Shown here one piece after another: positions 44,151 through 50,310 of a DNA stretch of 64,000 nt (position 1 is its first letter; every line of letters starts with the position of its first letter). Both the position numbers and the translations under genes were made by a program. This stretch comes from Oscillospiraceae bacterium. Its GTDB lineage: Bacteria > Bacillota > Clostridia > Oscillospirales > Ruminococcaceae. The stretch is taken from the NCBI GenBank assembly GCA_019424695.1, contig JAHYZA010000001.1, positions 152,037-216,036 of the forward strand, given 5' to 3'. The notes beneath the pieces were generated by a model. It was not told where the DNA came from and made no database searches. It saw only the letters and a program-made list of their open reading frames with translations.

Positions 44151-44513
44151 ATGAAACTGACTTACACCGAGATCAACGGCTATCTGATTCCCGACCTGAT
44201 CCTCTCCGAAACCAACACCCGCCCCATCAGCAAATACGGCGAACTGCGGCGGCAGTTCCTCCGGGAGCATCGCCCCGACCTGTTCGACCTCATGCTTCTG
44301 GAAGGAACGCTGCACAGCCACCTGGCCGATGTAGACGCCGAAGCCCGGCAGATGGTGGAGGACACCATCAACCAAATGGCCCGCCAGCAGGGCGTGGATG
44401 AAGCCCTAAAACGGGCCGATCCATTGACTTGGGCAGGACGCATGAATGCAATCAAGAATGCAGTCGAGGAGGCGGTCCTACCGGACCTTCTGTACGGGGA
44501 CGCGCTGGAGTGA
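44151..44513 (+). CDS. TnpV-like transposon protein
   Basis: 120 residues, ATG 44151 after GAAGGAGG. It starts MKLTYTEINGYLIPDL, contains RPISKYGELRRQFLREHRP and a LADVDAEARQMVEDTINQMA helix, the pattern of the TnpV proteins found on Tn4451-like and related clostridial elements. Molecular role unknown. Confidence 0.78.
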   Translation: MKLTYTEINGYLIPDLILSETNTRPISKYGELRRQFLREHRPDLFDLMLLEGTLHSHLADVDAEARQMVEDTINQMARQQGVDEALKRADPLTWAGRMNAIKNAVEEAVLPDLLYGDALE

Positions 44514-44664
44514 TTCCTTTTCAGTCCGTACAAAAGGACCTGTCCGCAGGGGTAACGAGCACTGGCTTTGTATAGCTTTTGCAAGCCATACGCCGCCCCA
44601 GCGCAGGGCGCTGGCAAGGGGCGCAGCCCCTATGACCCCCGAAAATCCAACAACGCAACAATGC
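44514..44664 (+). other. Candidate origin of transfer (oriT)
   Basis: Non-coding region directly upstream of mobC and the relaxase. Two adjacent inverted repeats are present: CCAGCGC/GCGCTGG (44598-44604, 44608-44614) and AGGGGC/GCCCCT (44617-44622, 44626-44631), followed by TATGACCCCC. This arrangement is typical of oriT sites of MOBP relaxases; the nick site cannot be assigned. Confidence 0.5.
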
Positions 44665-44694
44665 AAAGACCGAGCAGCGATGCCCGGTCTTTTG
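44665..44694 (+). terminator. Hairpin before mobC
   Basis: Stem AAAGACCG (44665-44672)/CGGTCTTT (44685-44692) followed by TTG. Terminator-like; may end the tnpV transcript. Confidence 0.55.
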
Positions 44695-44712
44695 CTATAT
44701 GGAGGTGAAATT

Positions 44713-44994
44713 ATGTTGACTCGAAACGTGCAATTGAACATCCGGGTGACACCGGAAGAAAAGAAGCTGTTTGAACAGGCAGCCACCCGATGCGGGCTGA
44801 CACTCTCCCAATATATCCGTATGCGGCTGCACAACCAGATACCCCGCCAGCTGCCTACCGTCGACTACCGGCAGGTGCTGGATGCTCTTACCGCTCTCTA
44901 CCAAAAGGACAACACGCCGGAGGTACAGCGAGAGATTCTGGACACGCTGCTGGCCGTCCAGAGGGCGGTTACCGTGCCGCAGAAGGAGGAATGA
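44713..44994 (+). CDS. mobC: MobC-family relaxosome accessory protein
   Basis: 93 residues from ATG 44713 after TGGAGGTG. NIRVTPEEKKLFEQAA and CGLTLSQYIRMRLHNQ form the ribbon-helix-helix-like DNA-binding region of MobC proteins, which help melt oriT for the relaxase. The relaxase gene starts five bases after its stop. Confidence 0.85.
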   Translation: MLTRNVQLNIRVTPEEKKLFEQAATRCGLTLSQYIRMRLHNQIPRQLPTVDYRQVLDALTALYQKDNTPEVQREILDTLLAVQRAVTVPQKEE

Positions 44995-44998
44995 GAAG

Positions 44999-46384
44999 AT
45001 GGCTGTCACCAAGATCTGGCCCGTGAAAGGGCGTCTGGATGCGGTTATACGCTATGCCGGAAATGAAGAAAAGACCCGCCTGCCGGACCTGACCGGTCTG
45101 TCCGCGGGCAAGGACGATCTGAGCGACGTGCTGCAGTATGCCGCCAATGACGCCAAGACCACCCGGGAAAGCCAGCTGTTTGTCAGTGGTGTCAACTGTG
45201 TGCCGGAGATTGCCCGCCAACAGATGGAGCTGACCAAACAGCAGTTCGGCAAGACCGGCGGCACGGTGGCCTTCCACGCCTACCAGAGTTTCCGCCCCGG
45301 TGAAGTCACGCCGGAGCAGTGTCACGCCATCGGGGTGGAACTGGCCAAACGGGTGTGGGGTGACCGCTTCCAGGTGCTGGTAGCCACCCACCTGAACACC
45401 GATTGTTGCCACAATCACTTCGTCATCAACTCGGTGTCCTTCGTGGACGGCAAGCGGTACAACGATTGCAAAAAGACCTACCGCGCCCTGCAAGACGCCT
45501 CGGATGCACTGTGCCAGGAACAGGGGCTTTCGGTGGTAGACAAAAAGGACGCCCACCGGGTGCCCCGCAATCTCTACCTGGCCGAGAAAGCCGGAGAACC
45601 CACCCGGTATAACGTCATGCGCCAGGACATTGATCTGGCTATCCTGCGTAGCGAGACGCCACGAGATCTGCCTCGCATCCTGCGCAAGATGGGCTATGAG
45701 GTGGACTTCAATCCCAACCACAAATACCCAACCATCAAGCTGCCTCATGACCGCCGCGCTGTGCGCTTCAAGACGCTGGGGGAAGAGTACACCCCGCAGG
45801 CAATTGCCCAGCGCATCCAGCAGAATCATGCGATGGGTATTTTCAAACGCATGGAGATCTACAACAAGCGGTATCCGCCAGTGCATCCCCATTACCAGAA
45901 GCTGCGTCAGGACTTCCGCAAGGCCATTATGGAGGCGTTCGGAATCTACCGCACCTACCTGTATTACTGTTACCTGCTGGGCAAGCTGCCCACCACAACA
46001 CCCAACTACCGCCCACCTCATCCAGCCATGAGGGAGGATTACCGCCGCTGGACGGAAATTGAAAAGCAGCTGTATCTTCTGGAACGGCATTCGCTGAATA
46101 CCGCAGAGGATGTAGCTGCTTTTACATCGAAACAAGAGCAGAAACTGGCCGCCTTGGAAACCCGGCGCACCAAGTGCCGTAACCGCCTGCGCCGCTGCCG
46201 CGACCCGACCGAGTGTGAGGCCCTCCACACGGAAAAGGATGAACTGACCAAACAGATCACCGAAACAAGAAAGGAGCTGAAAACTGCCCAGCAAATCCCT
46301 GCCCGTGTCAAACATATGCGGGAGAACATCCAACTGTTGAACGACCGGGAGCAGCAGCGCGCCGCCCACCGGAAAGAACGATAA
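44999..46384 (+). CDS. MOBP-type relaxase (MobA/VirD2 family)
   Basis: 461 residues from ATG 44999 (AAGGAGGA just before); upstream in-frame codons overlap mobC and are not coding. The metal-binding three-His motif is H131, H138 and H140 (THLNTDCCHNHFVINS), and the catalytic Tyr probably lies in the first 30 residues (RYAGNEEK). The C-terminal third is a charged coiled coil. It nicks oriT and pilots the strand in conjugation, with transfer machinery supplied in trans. Confidence 0.92.
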   Translation: MAVTKIWPVKGRLDAVIRYAGNEEKTRLPDLTGLSAGKDDLSDVLQYAANDAKTTRESQLFVSGVNCVPEIARQQMELTKQQFGKTGGTVAFHAYQSFRPGEVTPEQCHAIGVELAKRVWGDRFQVLVATHLNTDCCHNHFVINSVSFVDGKRYNDCKKTYRALQDASDALCQEQGLSVVDKKDAHRVPRNLYLAEKAGEPTRYNVMRQDIDLAILRSETPRDLPRILRKMGYEVDFNPNHKYPTIKLPHDRRAVRFKTLGEEYTPQAIAQRIQQNHAMGIFKRMEIYNKRYPPVHPHYQKLRQDFRKAIMEAFGIYRTYLYYCYLLGKLPTTTPNYRPPHPAMREDYRRWTEIEKQLYLLERHSLNTAEDVAAFTSKQEQKLAALETRRTKCRNRLRRCRDPTECEALHTEKDELTKQITETRKELKTAQQIPARVKHMRENIQLLNDREQQRAAHRKER

Positions 46385-46412
46385 CCACCCCACCACAGAA
46401 AGGACAAAGACT

Positions 46413-46529
46413 ATGAATCCCAATGGAATTTTGACTACTTACGAAGAACGCATGAAAGCCAACCTGCAGCGGTACCAGCGCCCCGAAAAGGCCGGAACTT
46501 TCCGCCTTCGTTTTCCGCCTGCGTCTTGA
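46413..46529 (+). pseudogene. Short truncated ORF after the relaxase
   Basis: 38 codons from ATG 46413 (AAAGGAC upstream): begins MNPNGILTTYEERMKANLQR and stops after a basic, frameshift-like tail. The first 25 residues look like the start of a longer mobile-element protein; composition changes to AT-rich immediately after the stop. I read it as a gene cut by cargo insertion. Confidence 0.4.
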
Positions 46530-46619
46530 TTATCGCTTCTCAAGCAAGTGAAAATAAAACTATGAAATCACTATTTTTTACTTGGATGTAATTAGCCAAT
46601 TGCCAACGATTTTGCGCTC

Positions 46620-46648
46620 TTGGCTTTTTGCAAAAATCATGATATAAT
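46620..46648 (+). promoter_or_regulatory. Promoter of the CBASS operon
   Basis: TTGGCT (46620-46625), 17-base spacer, TATAAT (46643-46648). Confidence 0.6.
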
Positions 46649-46740
46649 GTACTAAATCATTTTTTTGCATGTCTTTTAGATTGTTTGGAAAAGGACTTGC
46701 TTGCCTAATTTTTTATATGATAGCAGACGCGGGGATAGAA

Positions 46741-47298
46741 ATGAATAACTATAGTATTTTAGAGGATTGTATCCGAGATACTTTTTCAAGAGTGGTTTGG
46801 TCACACAAGATCCAAGAAAAGCAGGCTGACATATATCAATCTCAATATACAGTTCTAATGGTAGTTAACATTTTTTCCTCCTCTCTTACTTCGGCTGGAA
46901 TAGTTTCACTCTTGTGGTTTGATGAGCTGTATATCAAAATTATTTCTGCCTTGTTATCTTTTGTAACGGTTTCCGTTAGTGCTTACATCAAACAGTTCAA
47001 CTTAAACACGATGGTAAAATCTCACAAGTCCACCGCTACGAAACTGCTTGCTGCGAGGGATGAGCTTACTTGTTTGCTGATGAAGTGCAGACTTCAAGAT
47101 ATGTCAATTGGGGAATTGAGGGAACAATATGAAAGCTTGGTAAAGAAAATAGATGAAATATATGCCGATGCCCCTAACACGTCAAATAAGGCAGTAAAAC
47201 TAGCTAAAGAGGCCTTGCAAGTTACAGGAGATAATACTTTTACTGATGAGGAAATTAATTCGTACTTGCCCATTGCATTGAAAAAGGAGCACACATGA
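46741..47298 (+). CDS. SLATT-domain two-TM effector of a CBASS system
   Basis: 185 residues from ATG 46741 (GGGGATAGAA before it); an in-frame ATG at 46669 would sit only about 15 bases from the transcription start with no ribosome site. An amphipathic N-terminal helix is followed by two adjacent membrane helices (about 37-58 and 64-83, the SLATT layout) and a cytoplasmic helical tail. SLATT proteins paired with CD-NTases are predicted pore-forming effectors that kill the infected cell when a cyclic oligonucleotide binds. Its stop overlaps the CD-NTase start (ATGA). Confidence 0.8.
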   Translation: MNNYSILEDCIRDTFSRVVWSHKIQEKQADIYQSQYTVLMVVNIFSSSLTSAGIVSLLWFDELYIKIISALLSFVTVSVSAYIKQFNLNTMVKSHKSTATKLLAARDELTCLLMKCRLQDMSIGELREQYESLVKKIDEIYADAPNTSNKAVKLAKEALQVTGDNTFTDEEINSYLPIALKKEHT

Positions 47299-48110
47299 GC
47301 AATTTTGTTAAGGAACATGGCGAAATGATCTCGTTGGAAACAAGAGCCCTTATATCTGCAAGATATAAGACAATAACAAAAACTATTAACCAAGAATTTT
47401 GGAACTCAACGAGTGAAACATTGCATAGCCTGTATGTGGGATCATATGGAAGAGGGACGGCAATCGAAACCAGCGATTTAGATGTTCTCGTAGTACTCCC
47501 ACGAAGAGAATATGAACGTTACGATGTTGTCAAGGGAAATGGGCAATCCCGCCTTTTACAGGCTGTAAGAGGAGCATTGTTAGGCTCATACCCTCGGACG
47601 GATATCCGTGCAGATGGGCAAGTAGTTAAAGTGTCTTTTTCTGACGGAATGAAATTTGAAATTCTTCCGGCTTTCGAAGAAACTTCATGGTCGGGAAGAA
47701 CTGTTTATTGTTATCCTGATACTAATATGGGTGGAAATTGGCTTTCTACTAACCCAAAAGCTGAGCAGGATGCCATGAAGGCTAAAAACCGCTCGAGTAA
47801 TGGACTCCTCTTTGACACTTGCAAGCACATTCGTTACATACGTGACACTTCTTTCTCCAGCTACCATCTGTCAGGTATTGTGATTGATAGTTTTGTATAC
47901 CAAGCAATCAGTGGATGGAAATGGACGGTATCTGGGGAGCCTTCCACGTCCGCGTGGGGAGATTATGAAAGACATCTTCTGAGAAAATTCTATGACATAT
48001 TTTCTCTGCCCTATTATTGCACTATATGTGCACCTGGCAGTGATCAGCAGTTAGATGCATCTAGCAGTGTAGAATGTTTGAAAAAAGTGCTTAAATTGAT
48101 GATTGAATAG
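47295..48110 (+). CDS. CBASS CD-NTase (SMODS nucleotidyltransferase)
   Basis: 271 residues, ATG 47295. The Pol-beta/OAS-type active site is GSYGRGTAIETSDLDVLVVL (Gly49-Ser50, Asp61 and Asp63), with the third acidic residue probably in KFEILPAF. The C-terminal half is helical and contains CKHIRYIRD. These enzymes make cyclic di- or trinucleotides on phage infection. Clade and product cannot be told by eye. No Cap2/Cap3, HORMA or TRIP13 genes are present, so this is a minimal two-gene (type I) system. Confidence 0.88.
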   Translation: MSNFVKEHGEMISLETRALISARYKTITKTINQEFWNSTSETLHSLYVGSYGRGTAIETSDLDVLVVLPRREYERYDVVKGNGQSRLLQAVRGALLGSYPRTDIRADGQVVKVSFSDGMKFEILPAFEETSWSGRTVYCYPDTNMGGNWLSTNPKAEQDAMKAKNRSSNGLLFDTCKHIRYIRDTSFSSYHLSGIVIDSFVYQAISGWKWTVSGEPSTSAWGDYERHLLRKFYDIFSLPYYCTICAPGSDQQLDASSSVECLKKVLKLMIE

Positions 48111-48115
48111 GTAAG

Positions 48116-48153
48116 AAAAAGCTCTGCAATGTGCCAATTGCAGAGCTTTTTTT
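48116..48153 (+). terminator. Intrinsic terminator after CBASS
   Basis: Stem AAGCTCTGCAA/TTGCAGAGCTT followed by T residues; A-rich on the left side. Confidence 0.9.
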
Positions 48154-48228
48154 GTTTATACGAAATACAGGTGTGTCGCTTTGAATACTTTATCGTTGCC
48201 TATTATTCTCTGGCAATATAAATCATTA

Positions 48229-48257
48229 TTGACATCATTGCAAACGTGAAGTATAAT
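48229..48257 (+). promoter_or_regulatory. Consensus promoter of the LexA-like gene
   Basis: TTGACA (48229-48234), 17 bases, TATAAT (48252-48257): perfect at both boxes, immediately followed by the palindrome at 48258. Confidence 0.9.
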
Positions 48258-48283
48258 CTAAATGAAACATTTGTTTCATTTAG
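48258..48283 (+). promoter_or_regulatory. Palindromic operator of the LexA-like repressor
   Basis: Arms CTAAATGAAAC (48258-48268) and GTTTCATTTAG (48273-48283), 11 bases each, four-base centre. It starts at the base after the -10 box and covers the transcription start, so binding would block initiation. Confidence 0.8.
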
Positions 48284-48300
48284 AAATGAGGTCGAATTCT

Positions 48301-48906
48301 ATGCGCAAAAAGAATGAATATATTTTTTCTGCAATTTCTGAATACATATCAGAATACAAAGAGCATAATAACATTGCTCCATCGGTACAAGAAATTGCAG
48401 ATCATGTTGGAATATCTAAGGCGACAGCATCACGATATCTTTCTTGTATGCGTGAAGATGGAATTATAGAATACGGAGGGCATCGTAGTATCTCCATGCT
48501 AAAGAGTGACGAACGTAATAACACTTCTATCAAAGTCCCAATTTTAGGCCGCATAGCTTGTGGTATCCCCAAATTTGCAGAGGAAAATATAGAAGAATAT
48601 GTTCGTCTGCCAACATCATTATTTGGTCACGGAAATTACTTTATTCTACGTGCCAATGGAAATTCTATGATTGACGCGGATATCGAAGATGGCGATCTGG
48701 TACTGGTTCGTCAGCAAAACTATGCAGATAGTGGGCAGATCGTAGTGGCACTAGTAGGCGATGAAGCAACCCTAAAGCGATATTATCCGGAACCACAAAA
48801 GAAAAGGATTCGCTTGCATCCGGAGAATTGTGAAATGGAAGACATTTATGTTGATCACTGCTTGATTCAAGGCATTGCAACAAAAGTGATAAAAAGTGTT
48901 GATTAA
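48301..48906 (+). CDS. LexA-like self-cleaving repressor (S24 family)
   Basis: 201 residues from ATG 48301 after GAGGTC; the ATG at 48262 lies inside the operator and is rejected. N-terminal winged helix (about 5-65; PSVQEIADHVGISKATASRYLSCM), then the autocleavage segment RIACGIP with Cys87-Gly88 (UmuD uses Cys-Gly; LexA usually Ala-Gly), catalytic Ser122 in NGNSMIDADIEDGD and Lys159 in DEATLKRYY. Cleavage after RecA activation would derepress its promoter. What else it controls is unknown; it lies 190 bases from the CBASS genes. Confidence 0.88.
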   Translation: MRKKNEYIFSAISEYISEYKEHNNIAPSVQEIADHVGISKATASRYLSCMREDGIIEYGGHRSISMLKSDERNNTSIKVPILGRIACGIPKFAEENIEEYVRLPTSLFGHGNYFILRANGNSMIDADIEDGDLVLVRQQNYADSGQIVVALVGDEATLKRYYPEPQKKRIRLHPENCEMEDIYVDHCLIQGIATKVIKSVD

Positions 48907-49263
48907 ACATCAAAAGATGTATGAAGCTGTTTTCAGGTATCGGCAATTCGTAATTGGGTGCCTGTGGATCATGCGTAATTTGAAAATGGTTTCTAATCGA
49001 TTGTTTAGATGGGGGAGGATACTTAACCTCATGGCGACAATTAGATAATTGATTCAGTTGGGCTATCGCTTTTCTTCATATCCAAGATATCTTTCCAGAG
49101 TAAACGCTTGTCCCTGTTTTTTTCATTCTACCATTTTGGTATTGATGGAAACCTAATATTCTGTCCCAGTTTGGGCACCGACATATACATTTTTATTAAT
49201 TAGCTCCCAGCTGTATCCCTATAAAACGCTCACAAGCTGACTTTTGCAATGAGACATAATGAT
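48907..49263. other. AT-rich non-coding stretch, probably decayed sequence
   Basis: No open frame of useful length on either strand. A ribosome-like GGGGGAGGA (49011-49019) precedes a six-codon frame from ATG 49032 that stops at once, which suggests gene remnants. Confidence 0.4.
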
Positions 49264-49303
49264 AGCCACCATCTGTGCCTGATGGCACAGGTGGTGGCTT
49301 TTT
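49264..49303 (+). terminator. Long hairpin with T tract
   Basis: Arms at 49264-49279 and 49284-49299 (AGCCACC...GTGCC with GGCAC...GGTGGCT), TGAT loop, then TTTT. It terminates plus-strand transcription before the convergent HTH gene. Confidence 0.8.
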
Positions 49304-49546
49304 CTATTTCAGCTCTTGTTCTAGACTATCAAACTCAGGCGTGGAGAAAAACTCCCCCAGTGTGATGTCCAAGCCATCACAAATCATCTTTATCGTTATC
49401 AGCTTCGGGTTTTGACTTTTCCCGTACAAAATGTTCTTAATGCTGGACGGCGGAAGCGCAGAAATTGTAGCCAATTTGTTGATGCTGATACCACGTTCTC
49501 CGCATAATTCCAAAATACGGTTGCGGACAGCTGTAACAGTATCCAT
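49304..49546 (-). CDS. XRE-family HTH regulator
   Basis: 80 residues. One helix-turn-helix: ILELCGERGISINKLATISALPPSSIKNILYGKSQNPKLITI, ending with MICDGLDITLGEFF, the common clostridial Cro/CI layout. It is divergent from the SLOG gene and probably binds the inverted repeat between them. Confidence 0.9.
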   Translation of the reverse strand: MDTVTAVRNRILELCGERGISINKLATISALPPSSIKNILYGKSQNPKLITIKMICDGLDITLGEFFSTPEFDSLEQELK

Positions 49547-49576
49547 GCGCTTTCGCCTCCCCTGAATTGTTTGTCA

Positions 49577-49604
49577 TATATAGAATAAACAACTCAGTTG
49601 CCAA
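49577..49604 (-). promoter_or_regulatory. Promoter of the XRE regulator
   Basis: Minus strand TTGGCA (49604-49599), 16 bases, TATATA (49582-49577). Its -35 overlaps that of the divergent promoter. Confidence 0.5.
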
Positions 49605-49627
49605 ATATAGGCTATGCGTGCTACTAT
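49598..49627 (+). promoter_or_regulatory. Promoter of the SLOG gene
   Basis: TTGCCA (49598-49603), 18 bases, TACTAT (49622-49627). Confidence 0.5.
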
Positions 49628-49650
49628 TAGGCTATGTATAGCCTATATTT
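49603..49650 (+). promoter_or_regulatory. Operator: 13-base inverted repeat plus central copy
   Basis: AAATATAGGCTAT (49603-49615) and its exact reverse complement ATAGCCTATATTT (49638-49650), with a third TTAGGCTATG at 49627-49636. It covers the SLOG promoter and its ribosome site. Confidence 0.75.
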
Positions 49651-49662
49651 GAGGTGAAAAGT

Positions 49663-50121
49663 ATGGAAAAGAAAGCATGTACCTTCTTTGGACATCGTGA
49701 CTGCCCGGAAACTATCAAACCGAAAATCCGGACGGCGGTCATTAATCTGATCGAAAATCACGGAGTAACCATGTTCTATGTTGGAAATCAGGGCAATTTT
49801 GACCGTATGGTACGTTCTGTTCTGAAAGAGGTAACAACGGCGTATCCAGAAGTCGGATACGCCGTTGTTCTTGCTTATATGCCCTCTGCCAAGAAAAGTG
49901 CAGATGATTTTTCTGACACATTGCTGCCAGACGGAATTGAAAAAGTTCCAAAACGCTTCGCTATCTCCTGGCGCAATAAGTGGATGGTTGAACATGCAGA
50001 CTATGTGGTTACCTATGTGACCCGCTTATTTGGGGGTGCTGCACAATTCTCGGCTTTAGCCAAATCGAAGGGAAAGATTATATACGATATAAAGGGAAAG
50101 ATTATATACGATATAAAATAG
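49663..50121 (+). CDS. SLOG-fold protein (DUF1273/YpsA-like)
   Basis: 152 residues from ATG 49663 after TGAGGTG. It begins KACTFFGHRDCPE, the SLOG nucleotide-binding start, with FYVGNQGNFDRMVRSVL and ADYVVTYVTRLFGGAAQF. YpsA-like SLOG proteins bind nucleotides or ADP-ribose and occur near phage-defence genes. The last 16 residues are an exact duplication of GKIIYDIK, caused by a 24-base tandem repeat, so the C-terminus is longer than in its ancestor. Confidence 0.82.
   Translation: MEKKACTFFGHRDCPETIKPKIRTAVINLIENHGVTMFYVGNQGNFDRMVRSVLKEVTTAYPEVGYAVVLAYMPSAKKSADDFSDTLLPDGIEKVPKRFAISWRNKWMVEHADYVVTYVTRLFGGAAQFSALAKSKGKIIYDIKGKIIYDIK
50070..50117 (+). repeat. 24-base perfect tandem duplication
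   Basis: The units at 50070-50093 and 50094-50117 are identical and sit at the very end of the SLOG gene. Confidence 0.95.
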
Positions 50122-50153
50122 GAGCATAGTTCATATAAAATGTGAAATATGTG

Positions 50154-50181
50154 TTGTGCTTTCTATGATAACAGGTATAAT
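50154..50181 (+). promoter_or_regulatory. Probable promoter of hsdRMS
   Basis: TTGTGC (50154-50159), 16 bases, TATAAT (50176-50181). The leader to hsdR is about 120 bases. Confidence 0.5.
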
Positions 50182-50310
50182 TATATGTGGATAATTATAT
50201 ATTTTTTAGTCAAATGTGATGTAACATTTCAAAATAAAACTACTGTGCCGTAAACCGCTAATGTAACTTAGCTACGCCGGAGCCAGAGAAAAAGGAAGGG
50301 GGAAACTGAT

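Noticed and set aside
48262..48300. Earlier ATG for the LexA-like gene
   Set aside because: It lies inside the palindromic operator at the transcription start, so the message would be almost leaderless, while GAGG precedes ATG 48301.
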